Below, in pieces: positions 9,209-17,924 of a stretch of DNA of 64,000 nt. Position numbers and translations under genes: made by a program. This stretch comes from an uncultured Ruminococcus sp. (GTDB taxonomy: Bacteria; Bacillota; Clostridia; Oscillospirales; Acutalibacteraceae). Every line of letters starts with the position of its first letter. The stretch's first letter is position 1. The DNA lies in assembly GCA_934476515.1 (NCBI GenBank), contig CAKSNZ010000008.1:1-64000 (forward strand), read 5' to 3'. A model generated the notes under the pieces. It was not told the origin of the DNA. It saw nothing but the letters and a program-made list of their open reading frames with translations, and searched no databases.

Positions 9209-9230
9209 TAGGGGGCGAATCCGCCCCCTA
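9209..9230 (-). promoter_or_regulatory. Intercistronic hairpin between binding-protein and permease genes
   Basis: Perfect 9-bp GC-rich stem TAGGGGGCG / CGCCCCCTA with a 4-nt loop. It follows the binding-protein stop by 26 nt and has no clean U-tract. Such hairpins after importer binding-protein genes usually protect the upstream mRNA or terminate partly, so that more binding protein than permease is made. Confidence 0.7.
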
Positions 9231-9256
9231 ACTAAGTTTAATAATTAAAGGATAAA

Positions 9257-10585
9257 TTAGCCGTTAGCCTTTGCGTATTCTGTCTTCCAACCGTCAACGA
9301 AAGCCTTAACAACGTCATCCCACTTACCTGTACCGGCAGCATACTGTGTTAGAGCTGTACCAACACCGTCCTTCCAGTCTTCACTAGGCATTGTTGTAAA
9401 GTTCCAAGAAACAGCTTCTTTACCGTCAGCCACATACTTGTCAGCAATCTTAACTAGAGCATTTGTAGCTTCCTTAGCATCCTTAAATGGGATTACAAAG
9501 CCCATATCGGTAGACATTGCAGAAGTACCCTTGTCAGATGTTACACACCAGTTCATAAAGTCTAAAGTGGCCTTCTGATCCTCTTCAGAAGCGTTGTTGT
9601 TTACACACCAGTAGTTTTCAGAACCTGTGCATAGGCCCTGATTTTCTTCACCGTCAGCACCGATGTAAATAGGTAGCATACCCATTTCGTCGTCCTTTAG
9701 GCCACCCTTCTTGATAGCGTCATATTCCCAAGTACCGTTCTGGAAGAATACTGCCTGACCCTTAATGAATTCTGTTTCTGAGTCAGTAGCTGTCTTGCTA
9801 GCAAGAGAAGTAGGAGCACATGTTGAATCTGTGATATATAGGTCGAAAATCTTCTTGTAGTTATCTAGGTAAGTACCCTTGATAGCATCTGTAGAAGTAA
9901 TGTTGTCCTTCTTGTATTCATAGTAGATAGGCATATTTGCTAAGTGAGTCTTAAATCTCCAGTCAGATGAGCCATCCATACCTGCTGAAGTGAATGCACC
10001 CTTAACACCTAACTTAGCTTTGTTCTTCTGGATTTCATCAGCAACAGTCTTTAGCTTATCAAAGCTGTTGATGTCTTCAATCTTCTTAACTGTAGCAAAT
10101 GAAGAATCACAATACTTCTGAAGTAGAGTCTTGTTGTAAATGATACCATATGACTCAATAACATAAGCAATACCGGATACACTGTCGCCGTCCTTTAGTG
10201 CAAATGAATCGCTTGTTAACTGCTTGTAAATGTCAGAATCTTTAAGATCTAGACAATAGTCTTTCCAGTTCTTTAGACCAACAGGACCGTTAACCTGGAA
10301 TAGTGTAGGAGCATTGTCCTTATCCATTGCAGATGTAAGAGTTTCTTCATACTTACCTTCGGCAGCAGTCTGAACCTTAACCTTAACACCTGTTTCCTTT
10401 GTGTATTCCTTAGCTAACTTCTGCCAAGCCTGATCCTGTTCAGGCTTAAAGTTTAGATAATAAACCTGACCTTTAGCACCGTCCTTATCGTTGGAACTTG
10501 AAGTGTTACAACCTGCTAAACAAGTAGCTGCCATCATACCTGCCACGCCGGCAACTACGATTCTCTTCACTGTTTCTTTTTTCAT
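9257..10585 (-). CDS. Extracellular sugar-binding lipoprotein of an ABC importer
   Basis: A 442-residue family-1 solute-binding protein. The N-terminus is a lipoprotein signal peptide: KK-rich start, hydrophobic stretch, and lipobox LAGC with Cys26 as the lipidated residue, followed by a Ser/Asn/Asp linker. The mature part has the usual periplasmic-binding pattern (GQAVFFQNGTWEYDAI near residues 273-288). It captures sugar for the two downstream permeases. Start: ATG at 10585, with AAAGGTG six to seven nt upstream. A GTG three codons earlier lies inside the ribosome binding site and is unlikely to be used. First gene of the operon; its leader contains a hairpin at 10635-10653. Confidence 0.93.
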   Translation of the reverse strand: MKKETVKRIVVAGVAGMMAATCLAGCNTSSSNDKDGAKGQVYYLNFKPEQDQAWQKLAKEYTKETGVKVKVQTAAEGKYEETLTSAMDKDNAPTLFQVNGPVGLKNWKDYCLDLKDSDIYKQLTSDSFALKDGDSVSGIAYVIESYGIIYNKTLLQKYCDSSFATVKKIEDINSFDKLKTVADEIQKNKAKLGVKGAFTSAGMDGSSDWRFKTHLANMPIYYEYKKDNITSTDAIKGTYLDNYKKIFDLYITDSTCAPTSLASKTATDSETEFIKGQAVFFQNGTWEYDAIKKGGLKDDEMGMLPIYIGADGEENQGLCTGSENYWCVNNNASEEDQKATLDFMNWCVTSDKGTSAMSTDMGFVIPFKDAKEATNALVKIADKYVADGKEAVSWNFTTMPSEDWKDGVGTALTQYAAGTGKWDDVVKAFVDGWKTEYAKANG

Positions 10586-10634
10586 TTTTTTCACCTTTGT
10601 CCTTAAAAATTTTTCGCCTTATCAGAAGACGAAT

Positions 10635-10653
10635 TTGAGGAGTGTCTCCTCAA
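10635..10653 (-). promoter_or_regulatory. Hairpin in the 5' leader of the sugar importer operon
   Basis: Perfect 8-bp stem TTGAGGAG / CTCCTCAA with a 3-nt loop, 50 nt before the binding-protein start. It could stabilise the mRNA or form part of a regulatory leader. The rest of 10654-10870 is very AT-rich; I found no convincing operator and only weak promoter matches for the minus strand. Confidence 0.5.
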
Positions 10654-10878
10654 CCTCACAAGTGCAGTTTAACACACTTTTTATAAAAATACAATAGTTT
10701 TGATTAATATTTTTTTATAAAATATGTGTAATTTAATTTACAGACTGTTACAGATGTTCGCAATATATTCAAAATTTTTTAAAAATTATTAATAATTTTA
10801 TTCAGTTATTTTGTGGTAAGCACTGAGTTTTTACGGTATTTTGTTCTTTTAAAGAATATAACAATTTTGATTTATTTA

Positions 10879-10908
10879 TTGCAAATTCAACTACTGTTGT
10901 GGTACTAT
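10879..10908 (+). promoter_or_regulatory. Promoter of the YesL-like gene
   Basis: TTGCAA (10879-10884), an 18-nt spacer, and TACTAT (10903-10908), 29 nt before the start codon. A sigma-A type promoter, divergent from the sugar importer. Confidence 0.6.
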
Positions 10909-10937
10909 AAAAAAGAAAAATTTTAAGGAATGATTGA

Positions 10938-11783
10938 ATGAAAAGTTTTAAAAACTCTGCTTTTGCAAGATTTTTCACTAATTTCCCAAAAATTATGTTT
11001 GCAAATCTTTTATATACTATTCCCTCAACCATATGTTTTGCTATATTTGGTTTGATAGGTTACTTAACTGGTTTTCAAAATGTAATAGTTTGGTTTTTAG
11101 GAATTATACCGGCTTATCCTCTATATGCCGGACTTGTAATGGTAATTAGGAAAATCGCTATTGAAAAGAAAGATATTAATGTACTTGATACATTTAAAAC
11201 TTCAGTAAAAGATAATTGGAAAACATTTTTAATTAACGGTATAATCACTTACCTTATTGTTACACTTTCAGTTTTCGCAATTCTTTACTACTATTCAATG
11301 GCTTCTGTCAGTGCAGTTTACAGTGCATTGCTTACACTATACTTATTCTTTAGTGCAATGTTAGTGGCAACAATGTTCTATGTTCCTATGATGAACATTA
11401 CATATGATATTAAACTACTTCAAGTCTACAAGAACTCATTTATCCTAGTATTTGGCAAGATTTTAAGAAGTATTTTGACTTTACTGGCAGTTGCAGTACC
11501 TACTGCTGTAGCATTCTTTGCAATTATGCTAACAAGCAATGTATGGCTACTGATTTCAGGTATTTTGGTTTCACTTATTTATCCACTATTCTATACTTAC
11601 ATTGTTGTTTCTATTATCTCAAAGCCATTGCAAGAGGCAGTTGGTTCTTTCACTAAGAAAGATGACAGATATGTTGTACTACCTAAAGAAAGAGATATTG
11701 AAAAAGAAAAGAAACTTATGGACGAAAATAAAGACAGTGAATATGTATTTGTTAACGGTAGAATGATTAAGAAAGATAAATAA
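10938..11783 (+). CDS. YesL/DUF624-like membrane protein
   Basis: A 281-residue membrane protein with five or six hydrophobic segments between residues 20 and 235 and a charged cytoplasmic tail of about 45 residues. The overall pattern (short N-terminal tail, paired helices, GIIPAYPLYAGLV after the second helix) fits the DUF624/YesL family, often found beside family-1 sugar ABC importers; its role is unknown. Here it is divergent from such an importer, which supports the assignment. AAGGA lies about 11 nt before the ATG at 10938. It ends at a bidirectional terminator at 11829-11850. Confidence 0.75.
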   Translation: MKSFKNSAFARFFTNFPKIMFANLLYTIPSTICFAIFGLIGYLTGFQNVIVWFLGIIPAYPLYAGLVMVIRKIAIEKKDINVLDTFKTSVKDNWKTFLINGIITYLIVTLSVFAILYYYSMASVSAVYSALLTLYLFFSAMLVATMFYVPMMNITYDIKLLQVYKNSFILVFGKILRSILTLLAVAVPTAVAFFAIMLTSNVWLLISGILVSLIYPLFYTYIVVSIISKPLQEAVGSFTKKDDRYVVLPKERDIEKEKKLMDENKDSEYVFVNGRMIKKDK

Positions 11784-11828
11784 CTTATCTGTAAATTTTA
11801 GTTTAAAAATTAAAAATCACTAATAATA

Positions 11829-11850
11829 AAGCTCCCTATTATGGGAGCTT
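11829..11850. terminator. Bidirectional terminator between convergent genes
   Basis: Perfect 8-bp stem AAGCTCCC / GGGAGCTT with a TATTAT loop, followed by TTGTTAT on the plus strand and TATTATTA on the minus strand. It serves the YesL-like gene (+) and the acyl-CoA synthetase (-). A near copy lies on the other side of the synthetase at 13678-13694. Confidence 0.85.
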
Positions 11851-11876
11851 TTGTTATATCTAAATTCTGCATTTTA

Positions 11877-13526
11877 TTAGCAAATCTTGTTTCTGTCAAT
11901 TTCTCTGATGTCTGTTCTTTTGATTTTTCCGCTGATTGTCTTTGGCATTTCGTCAATAAACTCCAGGTGCTGAATGTGCTTGTAGGATGCTACTCGGCTG
12001 TTTACAAAGGTTTTCAGCTCTTTTTTCAGTTCTCTGCTCTCTGTGTAGCCCTCTGCAAGGTGAACGGTTGCCTTGATTGCCTGACCTCTTGACTCGTCAG
12101 GTACACCGATAACTGCACATTCCATAACAGCAGGGTGCTTCATCAGTACATTTTCTATCTCAAAAGGTCCTACTCTAAAGCCTCTTGTCTTGATAAGGTC
12201 GTCAATTCTGCCAACATACCAGTAATATCCGTCCTCGTCCTTGTAGGCTGTGTCCCCTGTGTGATAAACGCCGTTTCTCCAAACCTTTTCGTACAGCTTT
12301 TCGTCACCGCAGTAGCCCATAAAGATGCCGTGCTGATTTTCCTGTGGGGCAACTACAATTTCGCCAACCTCGTTTGCAGGCATCTCGTTACCGCTGTCGT
12401 CAACAATCATTGTGTTGTAAAGTGGTGTTGGTTTGCCCAAAGCACCAACCTTTTCCTCACTCCCCACAAGGTTGCCAAGCATTAGTACAGACTCTGTCTG
12501 ACCGAAGCCCTCCATAAGTCTTAGTCCTGTCTGCTCAAAAACCTTTTTGAATACAACAGGGTTAAGTGCCTCGCCTGCTGTGGTGATGTGCTTTAATGAA
12601 GAAAGGTCGTAATTATTCATTCCACGCTTGATGAAATAGCGGTAAACTGTTGGCGGTGCGCAGAAAGATGTAACCTTGTACTTTTCCATAACTCTCAACA
12701 GCTTGTCAGGTGAGAAATGGTCGAAGTCGTAAACCATAACACCGCAACCGCAAAGCCATTGACCGTAAATTTTGCCCCAGGAAGCCTTACCCCAGCCTGT
12801 TTCCGCAACTGTGAGGTGAAGTCCCTTTTCCTTTACATCCTGCCAAAACTTTGCTGTGATTATGTGGGAAAGTGTGTAGGTGTGGTCGTGCATAACAGCC
12901 TTTGGGTAGCCTGTTGTACCTGATGTAAAGTATATGAGCATTGGCTCCTTAGCAAGGGTTTCAACTCTTTCAAAGTTGTCGTCAGCCTTTCCAATTTCAT
13001 CTGTAAAATTAACAGCGCCCTCCACATCTCTGCGTACAACAAAAACCTTTTCAAGAATCGGTCTTTCCTTTGATGCCTTAACTAAAGTTTCCGCTGTGTC
13101 ACCGTCAGGTGTGGAAACTGCAAAGCGAATATCCGCTGTGTCAACTCTGTATGTGATGTCGTCAAAGGTGAGCATATTTGTTGCAGGGATAACGATAGCG
13201 CCCAGCTTGTGAAGTGCGGGAACAATGTACCAGTATTCATAATTCCTTTTAAGAATTACAATCACTCTGTCGCCCTTTTTAACACCCTGATTTTTAAAGG
13301 CATTTGCCGCCTTATTGCTAAGTCTTTTTATGTCGGCAAAGGTAAATGTCTTGTGAAGATGGTCGGGGTTTGTCCACTCCATAGCAATGTCGTTTGGTGC
13401 AAGCTCCCCCATTTTATCCACAACATCATAGCCAAAGTTGTAGTTTTCGGGATAATCAAGCTGAAAACTGTTCAGCACTCCATTTTCGTCCAAGGTATAG
13501 TTACAAAAATCATTAAACAACTGCAT
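11877..13526 (-). CDS. AMP-forming acyl-CoA synthetase (acetyl/medium-chain type)
   Basis: A 549-residue member of the ANL adenylating superfamily that activates a carboxylic acid to acyl-AMP and then acyl-CoA. Visible motifs: P-loop YFTSGTTGYPK (about 205-215), EGFGQTES (about 340), YHTGDTAYKDEDGYYWYVGR (hinge region) and the catalytic C-terminal Lys in KTISGKIKRTDIR. No signal peptide. Start: the ATG at 13526 is 7 nt from AAGGAG; an ATG two codons upstream is too close to it. Base composition stands out: many G- or C-ending codons (GCC, CTG, GGC) against AT-rich neighbours, suggesting recent transfer. The exact acid substrate is not clear; short- to medium-chain or branched acids are typical. 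Confidence 0.9.
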   Translation of the reverse strand: MQLFNDFCNYTLDENGVLNSFQLDYPENYNFGYDVVDKMGELAPNDIAMEWTNPDHLHKTFTFADIKRLSNKAANAFKNQGVKKGDRVIVILKRNYEYWYIVPALHKLGAIVIPATNMLTFDDITYRVDTADIRFAVSTPDGDTAETLVKASKERPILEKVFVVRRDVEGAVNFTDEIGKADDNFERVETLAKEPMLIYFTSGTTGYPKAVMHDHTYTLSHIITAKFWQDVKEKGLHLTVAETGWGKASWGKIYGQWLCGCGVMVYDFDHFSPDKLLRVMEKYKVTSFCAPPTVYRYFIKRGMNNYDLSSLKHITTAGEALNPVVFKKVFEQTGLRLMEGFGQTESVLMLGNLVGSEEKVGALGKPTPLYNTMIVDDSGNEMPANEVGEIVVAPQENQHGIFMGYCGDEKLYEKVWRNGVYHTGDTAYKDEDGYYWYVGRIDDLIKTRGFRVGPFEIENVLMKHPAVMECAVIGVPDESRGQAIKATVHLAEGYTESRELKKELKTFVNSRVASYKHIQHLEFIDEMPKTISGKIKRTDIREIDRNKIC

Positions 13527-13677
13527 AATCATTCTCCTTAAATTTTAAATTCTGAAATCACTCTTTTATTTTTACAATTATATTGTACGAAAGGGATAAT
13601 ACTTTTACAATCCGACATACAATGCAAATGTAATAATTTTTGAATAAGTTAATGCAGATTATGCATAAATAACAAAG

Positions 13678-13694
13678 GCTCCCCTTTTGGGAGC
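13678..13694 (-). terminator. Terminator after the ispD-ispF operon
   Basis: Stem GCTCCC / GGGAGC with a CTTTT loop. T-rich sequence follows on both strands (TTTTGTG on plus, TTTGTTATTT on minus). It lies 36 nt after the stop of the small gene at 13730. The stem and the following TTTTGT..TATAT closely resemble 11829-11862. Confidence 0.7.
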
Positions 13695-13729
13695 TTTTGT
13701 GTTATATTTAGTTTTAAAAATTAAATTTA

Positions 13730-13921
13730 TTAATAAAAATCATCATCATTTCTTAAATTAGGTGGAAGGTACTGATACATTTGGTCATAATTATCCAACT
13801 CATTTTCGCTTATTGTTTCTGCCGGAATAAGACCTGTACAATCATATGCTGAGCAGGTGCTATATTCTAAATCTAAATCAGAGTCCATATCAGGTTCTTC
13901 AATAAATCTATTTTTTATCAT
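13730..13921 (-). CDS. Small acidic protein of unknown function
   Basis: A 63-residue acidic protein rich in Asp, Glu, Tyr and Asn, with two Cys in CSAYDC (residues 23-28) and an aromatic C-terminal part (YDQMYQYLPPN). I do not recognise the family. GAGGTGATTT lies 6 nt before the ATG. The ribosome binding site can pair with AAATCAC about 20 nt upstream, so its translation may be restrained. It follows the GT39 gene by 41 nt and precedes a terminator, so it is probably the last gene of the ispD-ispF operon. The acidic composition and the sporulation genes nearby leave open a coat or spore role, which is a guess. Confidence 0.7.
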   Translation of the reverse strand: MIKNRFIEEPDMDSDLDLEYSTCSAYDCTGLIPAETISENELDNYDQMYQYLPPNLRNDDDFY

Positions 13922-13962
13922 AAAAAATCACCTCACACTTATTTTGTGCAAAGTGATTTAAA

Positions 13963-15474
13963 TTATAAATTATTTAGCAAATAATATTTCGAATTTTGTT
14001 TTACAATGTTATATTTATTTAATTGGTCTTTGTTTTTATCATACTGTTTCTTTGATATTAAAAGTACAGATTCTCTACTTTCCTTAGTGAAGCTATCTAT
14101 TCCACCATCCTTACAACGCCAATCACCATATAATTCTGCAACTAGAATATCTGCTTGCTCCCACTTAGATAAATCTGTATAACTATTACTATCTTTTAAA
14201 ATATAAGCACTTGTATCACTATATATTTCTCTATCTTGTGATAACTCTATAATAGCAGACTGTTCATCATTTATTGATGGATTGAATACATTACTCATAA
14301 AATAGCTACGGATTCCTACAGCAGAAAATACACCAAATATACCTATAACCAAAGCATATGTTATTATTGTTTCTAATTTATATAATTTGTTTTTCTTAAT
14401 AAAATCTTTTGAAAATTTAATCACCTTTTCAATTAATATAGAAGCAACAATTATCATTGTTATAAATGTAGGATAATAATACCACGACAATGTAGATTTA
14501 GATAAATTATATATAACAAAATTAATAAAAATACATAAACCAAATAGAATAAAATCATGTCTTTTAATTATGCTCACATTAATTTTTTTAGAAACGAATA
14601 AGTAAATACTACATATAATAATTATTGCCTCAATCATAATTATTGGTTTATAGGTTAACATATATTTTAGGAAATAAAACATTCCATTTGCATTTTTAGA
14701 ACTATCACTAACTCTATTAACAACATCAACGCCAAACATACTTCCTAAAAAACTCAAACCATCGTTACAATACCTTAATACTGCCCATATAGCTACCAAT
14801 CCAAAAGTTGAAAAAAACATAGTAACATAATTAATAAATTTAAGTTTCTTTATTATACCTGATAAAACAACGTAAAGTACAATAATACCTAGAATACTAA
14901 ACGCGTGAAAACTTTTACTTAAAAACGCTAAAGAAAACATTAAACCGCTTAAATATAAATATATTATTTTTCTTTCTGAATAATATAAAAATATTGTAGA
15001 TAGTACAAAAAATAACAAAAATAAAGCATCAGCATCACCGCTTCTATAGCAATGTTGAACTATTATATCATTAAATAATTGAAATAAAATCATAAAGCTG
15101 ATTGTAGCTTTATATCCATACTGTTTATGCAAGAAAATACTAACGGAAAAAAATGTTAACAAAGACGCAATAACCGACGGCAATCTAAATGCGAATAAAT
15201 TATAACCAAATACAGAAAACGATATAGCTTCAGTCCAAAAACTTAAAGGGGGCTTCAAATTCCACAAATCCGGTGTATAGTTAAATGTATTAATCATATA
15301 ATTATCATTTTTCAACATTTCATATGCACTAATACCGTGTCTTGCCTCGTCCCAATTTTCTACCGAATTATTGCCAAGATTATAAAATAATAAAAAACAT
15401 ATAGAAAATGAAAGTAATGCGTATATTCCATAAACTACATAATTATATTTTATTTTTGATTTTTCATTTCTCAT
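13963..15474 (-). CDS. Membrane glycosyltransferase, GT39/ArnT family
   Basis: A 503-residue polytopic membrane protein with about ten to twelve predicted helices. It carries hallmarks of the GT39/ArnT/PMT family: the first extracytoplasmic loop holds ENWDEARHG with the catalytic Asp, and KPPLSFWTEA follows at about residue 75. These enzymes move a sugar from polyprenyl phosphate to a lipid, protein or glycan outside the membrane. Start: the ATG at 15474 has GTGGAG 7 nt upstream; the frame extends five codons to a GTG inside that site. It follows ispF by 17 nt. Co-expression with isoprenoid precursor genes fits a polyprenyl-linked donor, but that connection is inference. Confidence 0.85.
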   Translation of the reverse strand: MRNEKSKIKYNYVVYGIYALLSFSICFLLFYNLGNNSVENWDEARHGISAYEMLKNDNYMINTFNYTPDLWNLKPPLSFWTEAISFSVFGYNLFAFRLPSVIASLLTFFSVSIFLHKQYGYKATISFMILFQLFNDIIVQHCYRSGDADALFLLFFVLSTIFLYYSERKIIYLYLSGLMFSLAFLSKSFHAFSILGIIVLYVVLSGIIKKLKFINYVTMFFSTFGLVAIWAVLRYCNDGLSFLGSMFGVDVVNRVSDSSKNANGMFYFLKYMLTYKPIIMIEAIIIICSIYLFVSKKINVSIIKRHDFILFGLCIFINFVIYNLSKSTLSWYYYPTFITMIIVASILIEKVIKFSKDFIKKNKLYKLETIITYALVIGIFGVFSAVGIRSYFMSNVFNPSINDEQSAIIELSQDREIYSDTSAYILKDSNSYTDLSKWEQADILVAELYGDWRCKDGGIDSFTKESRESVLLISKKQYDKNKDQLNKYNIVKQNSKYYLLNNL

Positions 15475-15491
15475 GTTATAACTCCACACTC

Positions 15492-15968
15492 TTAATTCTT
15501 CTCGTTAATTAGGCAAACACTATGTGCAGAGATACCCTCTTTTCTGCCGGTAAAGCCCAGGTGTTCTTCTGTTGTAGCCTTTACACTGACTCTATCAACA
15601 TCAATATTACAAGCCTTTGCAATATTTTCTCTCATAGTAAGAATATAGTCTTTCATCTTAGGGGCTTGAGCAATAATTGTTGAGTCTATATTTTCTATAT
15701 AATAACCATTTTGGTCAAGTAGTTTTACAACCTCTTTAAGTAGCATTAAGCTATCAGCACCTTTATACTTAGGGTCAGTATCAGGAAAATGCTTTCCAAT
15801 ATCACCTAAAGCACAAGCACCTAAAAGTGCATCGGAAATTGCGTGTAATAACACATCTGCATCACTATGACCAAGTAATCCCATAGTATGGGGAATCTTT
15901 ACCCCACCAATTATTAAATCTCTATTTTCAACTAGCTTATGAACATCATAACCATGACCGATTCTCAT
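15492..15968 (-). CDS. ispF: 2-C-methyl-D-erythritol 2,4-cyclodiphosphate synthase
   Basis: A 158-residue enzyme of the MEP isoprenoid pathway that cyclises CDP-ME 2-phosphate with loss of [15 protein letters not shown] at the N-terminus holds the metal ligands Asp8 and His10, and [18 protein letters not shown] with DIGKHFPD are the other signature segments; [11 protein letters not shown](K)EGI closes the active site. Full length for the family. The start follows the ispD stop by one base, so translation is coupled. Cytosolic, acts as a trimer. Confidence 0.97.
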   Translation of the reverse strand: MRIGHGYDVHKLVENRDLIIGGVKIPHTMGLLGHSDADVLLHAISDALLGACALGDIGKHFPDTDPKYKGADSLMLLKEVVKLLDQNGYYIENIDSTIIAQAPKMKDYILTMRENIAKACNIDVDRVSVKATTEEHLGFTGRKEGISAHSVCLINEKN

Positions 15969-15969
15969 A

Positions 15970-16725
15970 TTATTCTCTACCTTTCAAAATACTTTCTGCC
16001 AAAATAATATCATCTTGTGTTGTTAACTTTATGTTTGTATATAAACCGTCAACAACAGTTACCTTTTCTCCAAAGTATTCAAAAAGTTTGCAATCATCTG
16101 TAAAGTCAACTGCATCATTTTTTGCATTTTCAAGGAACTTTATGTATTTGTCTTTGTCAAAAACTTGTGGTGTTTGAATTGCTCTTAGGGTACTTCTGTC
16201 AGGTGTATCCTTAATAGTTTCATCATCATTTACAACCTTAATTGTATCCTTAACTTTAACACCTAAAGCTGATGCACCTGTAAGCAATGCTGACAAAATT
16301 ACCTTTTCAATTTCATTTGTTGTAATTAAGCACCTTGCACCATCATGAATAGCAATATGAGTTGCTTTTTCACTTGTTGCATCAATGCCATTCTTTACAC
16401 TTAATGAACGAGTTTCTCCACCATTTACTATTGCAACTACTTTTGTAAAGCCGTACTTTGCAACAATACTTTGAAAATCAGCTTTGTCACATTCTCTGCA
16501 TACAATAACAATTTCTTTAACTGACAAAGAATTTTCAAAGGCTAAAAGTGTATAATATACTGCCGGATTACCTAGTAAATCAATAAACTGCTTTGACTTA
16601 TTAAGTCCCATCCTTGTGCTGTTACCTGCACAAACAATTACTGCTGAAACGAAAGGTTCTTTCCTATTCATATTTTCTTTCTCGTATGGATTAAAATGTT
16701 TGTTTAGAACTTTAGTTAATCTCAT
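15970..16725 (-). CDS. ispD: 2-C-methyl-D-erythritol 4-phosphate cytidylyltransferase
   Basis: A 251-residue enzyme making CDP-ME from MEP and CTP. The nucleotide-binding start [29 protein letters not shown] and [14 protein letters not shown] are diagnostic. The frame has about 18 residues before the family's usual beginning ([13 protein letters not shown]). The upstream ATG at 16725 has AAGAGG 5-6 nt before it, while the internal ATG at 16671 has only a weak purine run, so I kept the longer form. It lies 9 nt after the zinc-ribbon gene and one base before ispF. Confidence 0.95.
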   Translation of the reverse strand: MRLTKVLNKHFNPYEKENMNRKEPFVSAVIVCAGNSTRMGLNKSKQFIDLLGNPAVYYTLLAFENSLSVKEIVIVCRECDKADFQSIVAKYGFTKVVAIVNGGETRSLSVKNGIDATSEKATHIAIHDGARCLITTNEIEKVILSALLTGASALGVKVKDTIKVVNDDETIKDTPDRSTLRAIQTPQVFDKDKYIKFLENAKNDAVDFTDDCKLFEYFGEKVTVVDGLYTNIKLTTQDDIILAESILKGRE

Positions 16726-16734
16726 TTTTTCCTC

Positions 16735-17256
16735 TTACTGATAGAACAATGTTTTGATAAAGTCAATTAGCCAGTCTGCTCCCCAAATAAATAGGCAGAA
16801 AACTAAAATAAGTAATAATGCAGAAACAATCCTTACAAGTGTTCTTTTCTTAGGAGTCATTTCTTCAAATTCTTCAATATCTTTATCATACTGTTCTTTT
16901 TTGCTTTCAATATCTGCTTTTGTTTTTTCGTCAATGGTATCATCATCAACTACACCGATACCGATACAAATATCCAGAGCCTTGTCATATGCCTGGTAAG
17001 GTACTGTAATAATAACATCAGAAAGGTCACCACCGGTAATAGCCTCAGCAGAAACCTTGCTCTTTACTCTCTGTTCACTGGATGGAATACCTGCATCTTC
17101 CAAAGCAGCATGAACTCTCATTCTGTCCACACCTGAAACTTTACAAACACCTACAGGTGTGTTCTTGTTTTCAATGTTCTTTAGTTTTTTTCTACAGTCA
17201 GAACAAGTAACCTCTGAGTCATCATATATTTTCTTACATTTTGGACAAATTTTCAT
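16735..17256 (-). CDS. Zinc-ribbon membrane-anchored protein with DUF2007-like domain
   Basis: A 173-residue protein. Residues 1-25 form a zinc ribbon (CPKC...CSDC). Residues 40-100 (VSGVDRMRVHAALEDAGIPS..) resemble DUF2007, a putative ligand- or signal-binding fold. A charged linker rich in Lys, Asp and Glu follows, and one membrane segment near the C-terminus (about 147-168, ALLLILVFCLFIWGADWLI) anchors it. Function unknown. AAGGA lies about 10 nt before the ATG. It appears to be first in an operon with ispD, ispF, the GT39 enzyme and the small acidic protein. Confidence 0.7.
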   Translation of the reverse strand: MKICPKCKKIYDDSEVTCSDCRKKLKNIENKNTPVGVCKVSGVDRMRVHAALEDAGIPSSEQRVKSKVSAEAITGGDLSDVIITVPYQAYDKALDICIGIGVVDDDTIDEKTKADIESKKEQYDKDIEEFEEMTPKKRTLVRIVSALLLILVFCLFIWGADWLIDFIKTLFYQ

Positions 17257-17312
17257 ACAATCATTCCTTATTTTAGATAGTCACATTTTATCATATAGTG
17301 TAGTAAAAAACA

Positions 17313-17338
17313 AGTAGCCCCATATATATGAGGCTACT
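17313..17338 (-). terminator. Terminator of the dpaA-dpaB operon
   Basis: Stem AGTAGCC / GGCTACT, extended past one mismatch by CAT/ATG pairing, followed on the minus strand by TTGTTTTTTAC. It lies 13 nt after the dpaB stop. Confidence 0.8.
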
Positions 17339-17351
17339 AAAATTTATTAAT

Positions 17352-17924
17352 CTATATAAACACAGGCTGATATTGTTTATTCTCGTAAGCTAATGTTATA
17401 CATTCCGGAATAAGGGTAAAATCACTTACCAAGGAATTAGGCTTTTTCACACAATCATCCTGTGACATTGGAACAAAATATACGTTTTTAGTATTTAAGA
17501 GTTTTCCTATATTCATTGCAGATGCACCAAGACCATCATTAGTAGCTATTGCCAGTAGTACAGGTCTCTGAATTCTCAGATGGCTTTTTACTGCCATAGT
17601 AACAGGTGTGTCGGTTATAGCGTTGGCAATTTTCCCAAGGGTATTGCCGGTACAAGGAGCTACTACAAGAACATCACACATTTTCTTTGGTCCAACCGGC
17701 TCTGCATCTTCTATTGTCCTAATAACTTTCTTATTTGTCAGGTTTTCTACTTCCGTTACAAATGTCTGTGCAGTTCCAAATCTTGTGTCTTTAGTACTTG
17801 CATTTGTGGACATTATGGGAATAACATCATACCCCATCTCCACTAATTTTTTTAGCTGTGCTATTGATTTACTAAAGGTACAAAAGGAAGCCGACAGAGC
17901 ATATCCGACGGCAAGCTTTTTCAC
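17352..17924 (-). CDS. dpaB: Dipicolinate synthase subunit B (flavoprotein)
   Basis: A 190-residue flavoprotein-fold subunit (SpoVFB) of dipicolinate synthase, which acts in the mother cell to make the spore-core solute DPA from a lysine-pathway intermediate. Recognisable segments are GYALSASFCTFSK at the N-terminus, VVAPCTGNTLGKIANAITDTPVTMAVKSHLR in the middle and LLAIATNDGLGASAMNIG. It starts with GTG at 17924, overlapping the dpaA stop by four bases (GTGA), with GGAGG upstream; translational coupling is likely. With dpaA it shows that the organism can sporulate. Confidence 0.95.
   Translation of the reverse strand: MKKLAVGYALSASFCTFSKSIAQLKKLVEMGYDVIPIMSTNASTKDTRFGTAQTFVTEVENLTNKKVIRTIEDAEPVGPKKMCDVLVVAPCTGNTLGKIANAITDTPVTMAVKSHLRIQRPVLLAIATNDGLGASAMNIGKLLNTKNVYFVPMSQDDCVKKPNSLVSDFTLIPECITLAYENKQYQPVFI

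Noticed and set aside
9209..9230. GGGGGCGAATCCGCCCCC considered as another copy of the interspersed repeat
   Set aside because: Only the hairpin is similar. The ACAGGTGTAGGG end, the TATAAATTTATA core and the second hairpin are missing.
10802..11032. Minus-strand frame of 76 codons opposite the start of the YesL-like gene
   Set aside because: It covers the promoter and start of a better-supported gene, with no ribosome binding site.
11877..13532. Several plus-strand open frames inside the acyl-CoA synthetase gene
   Set aside because: They are by-products of its higher GC content; the minus-strand protein carries all family motifs over its full length.
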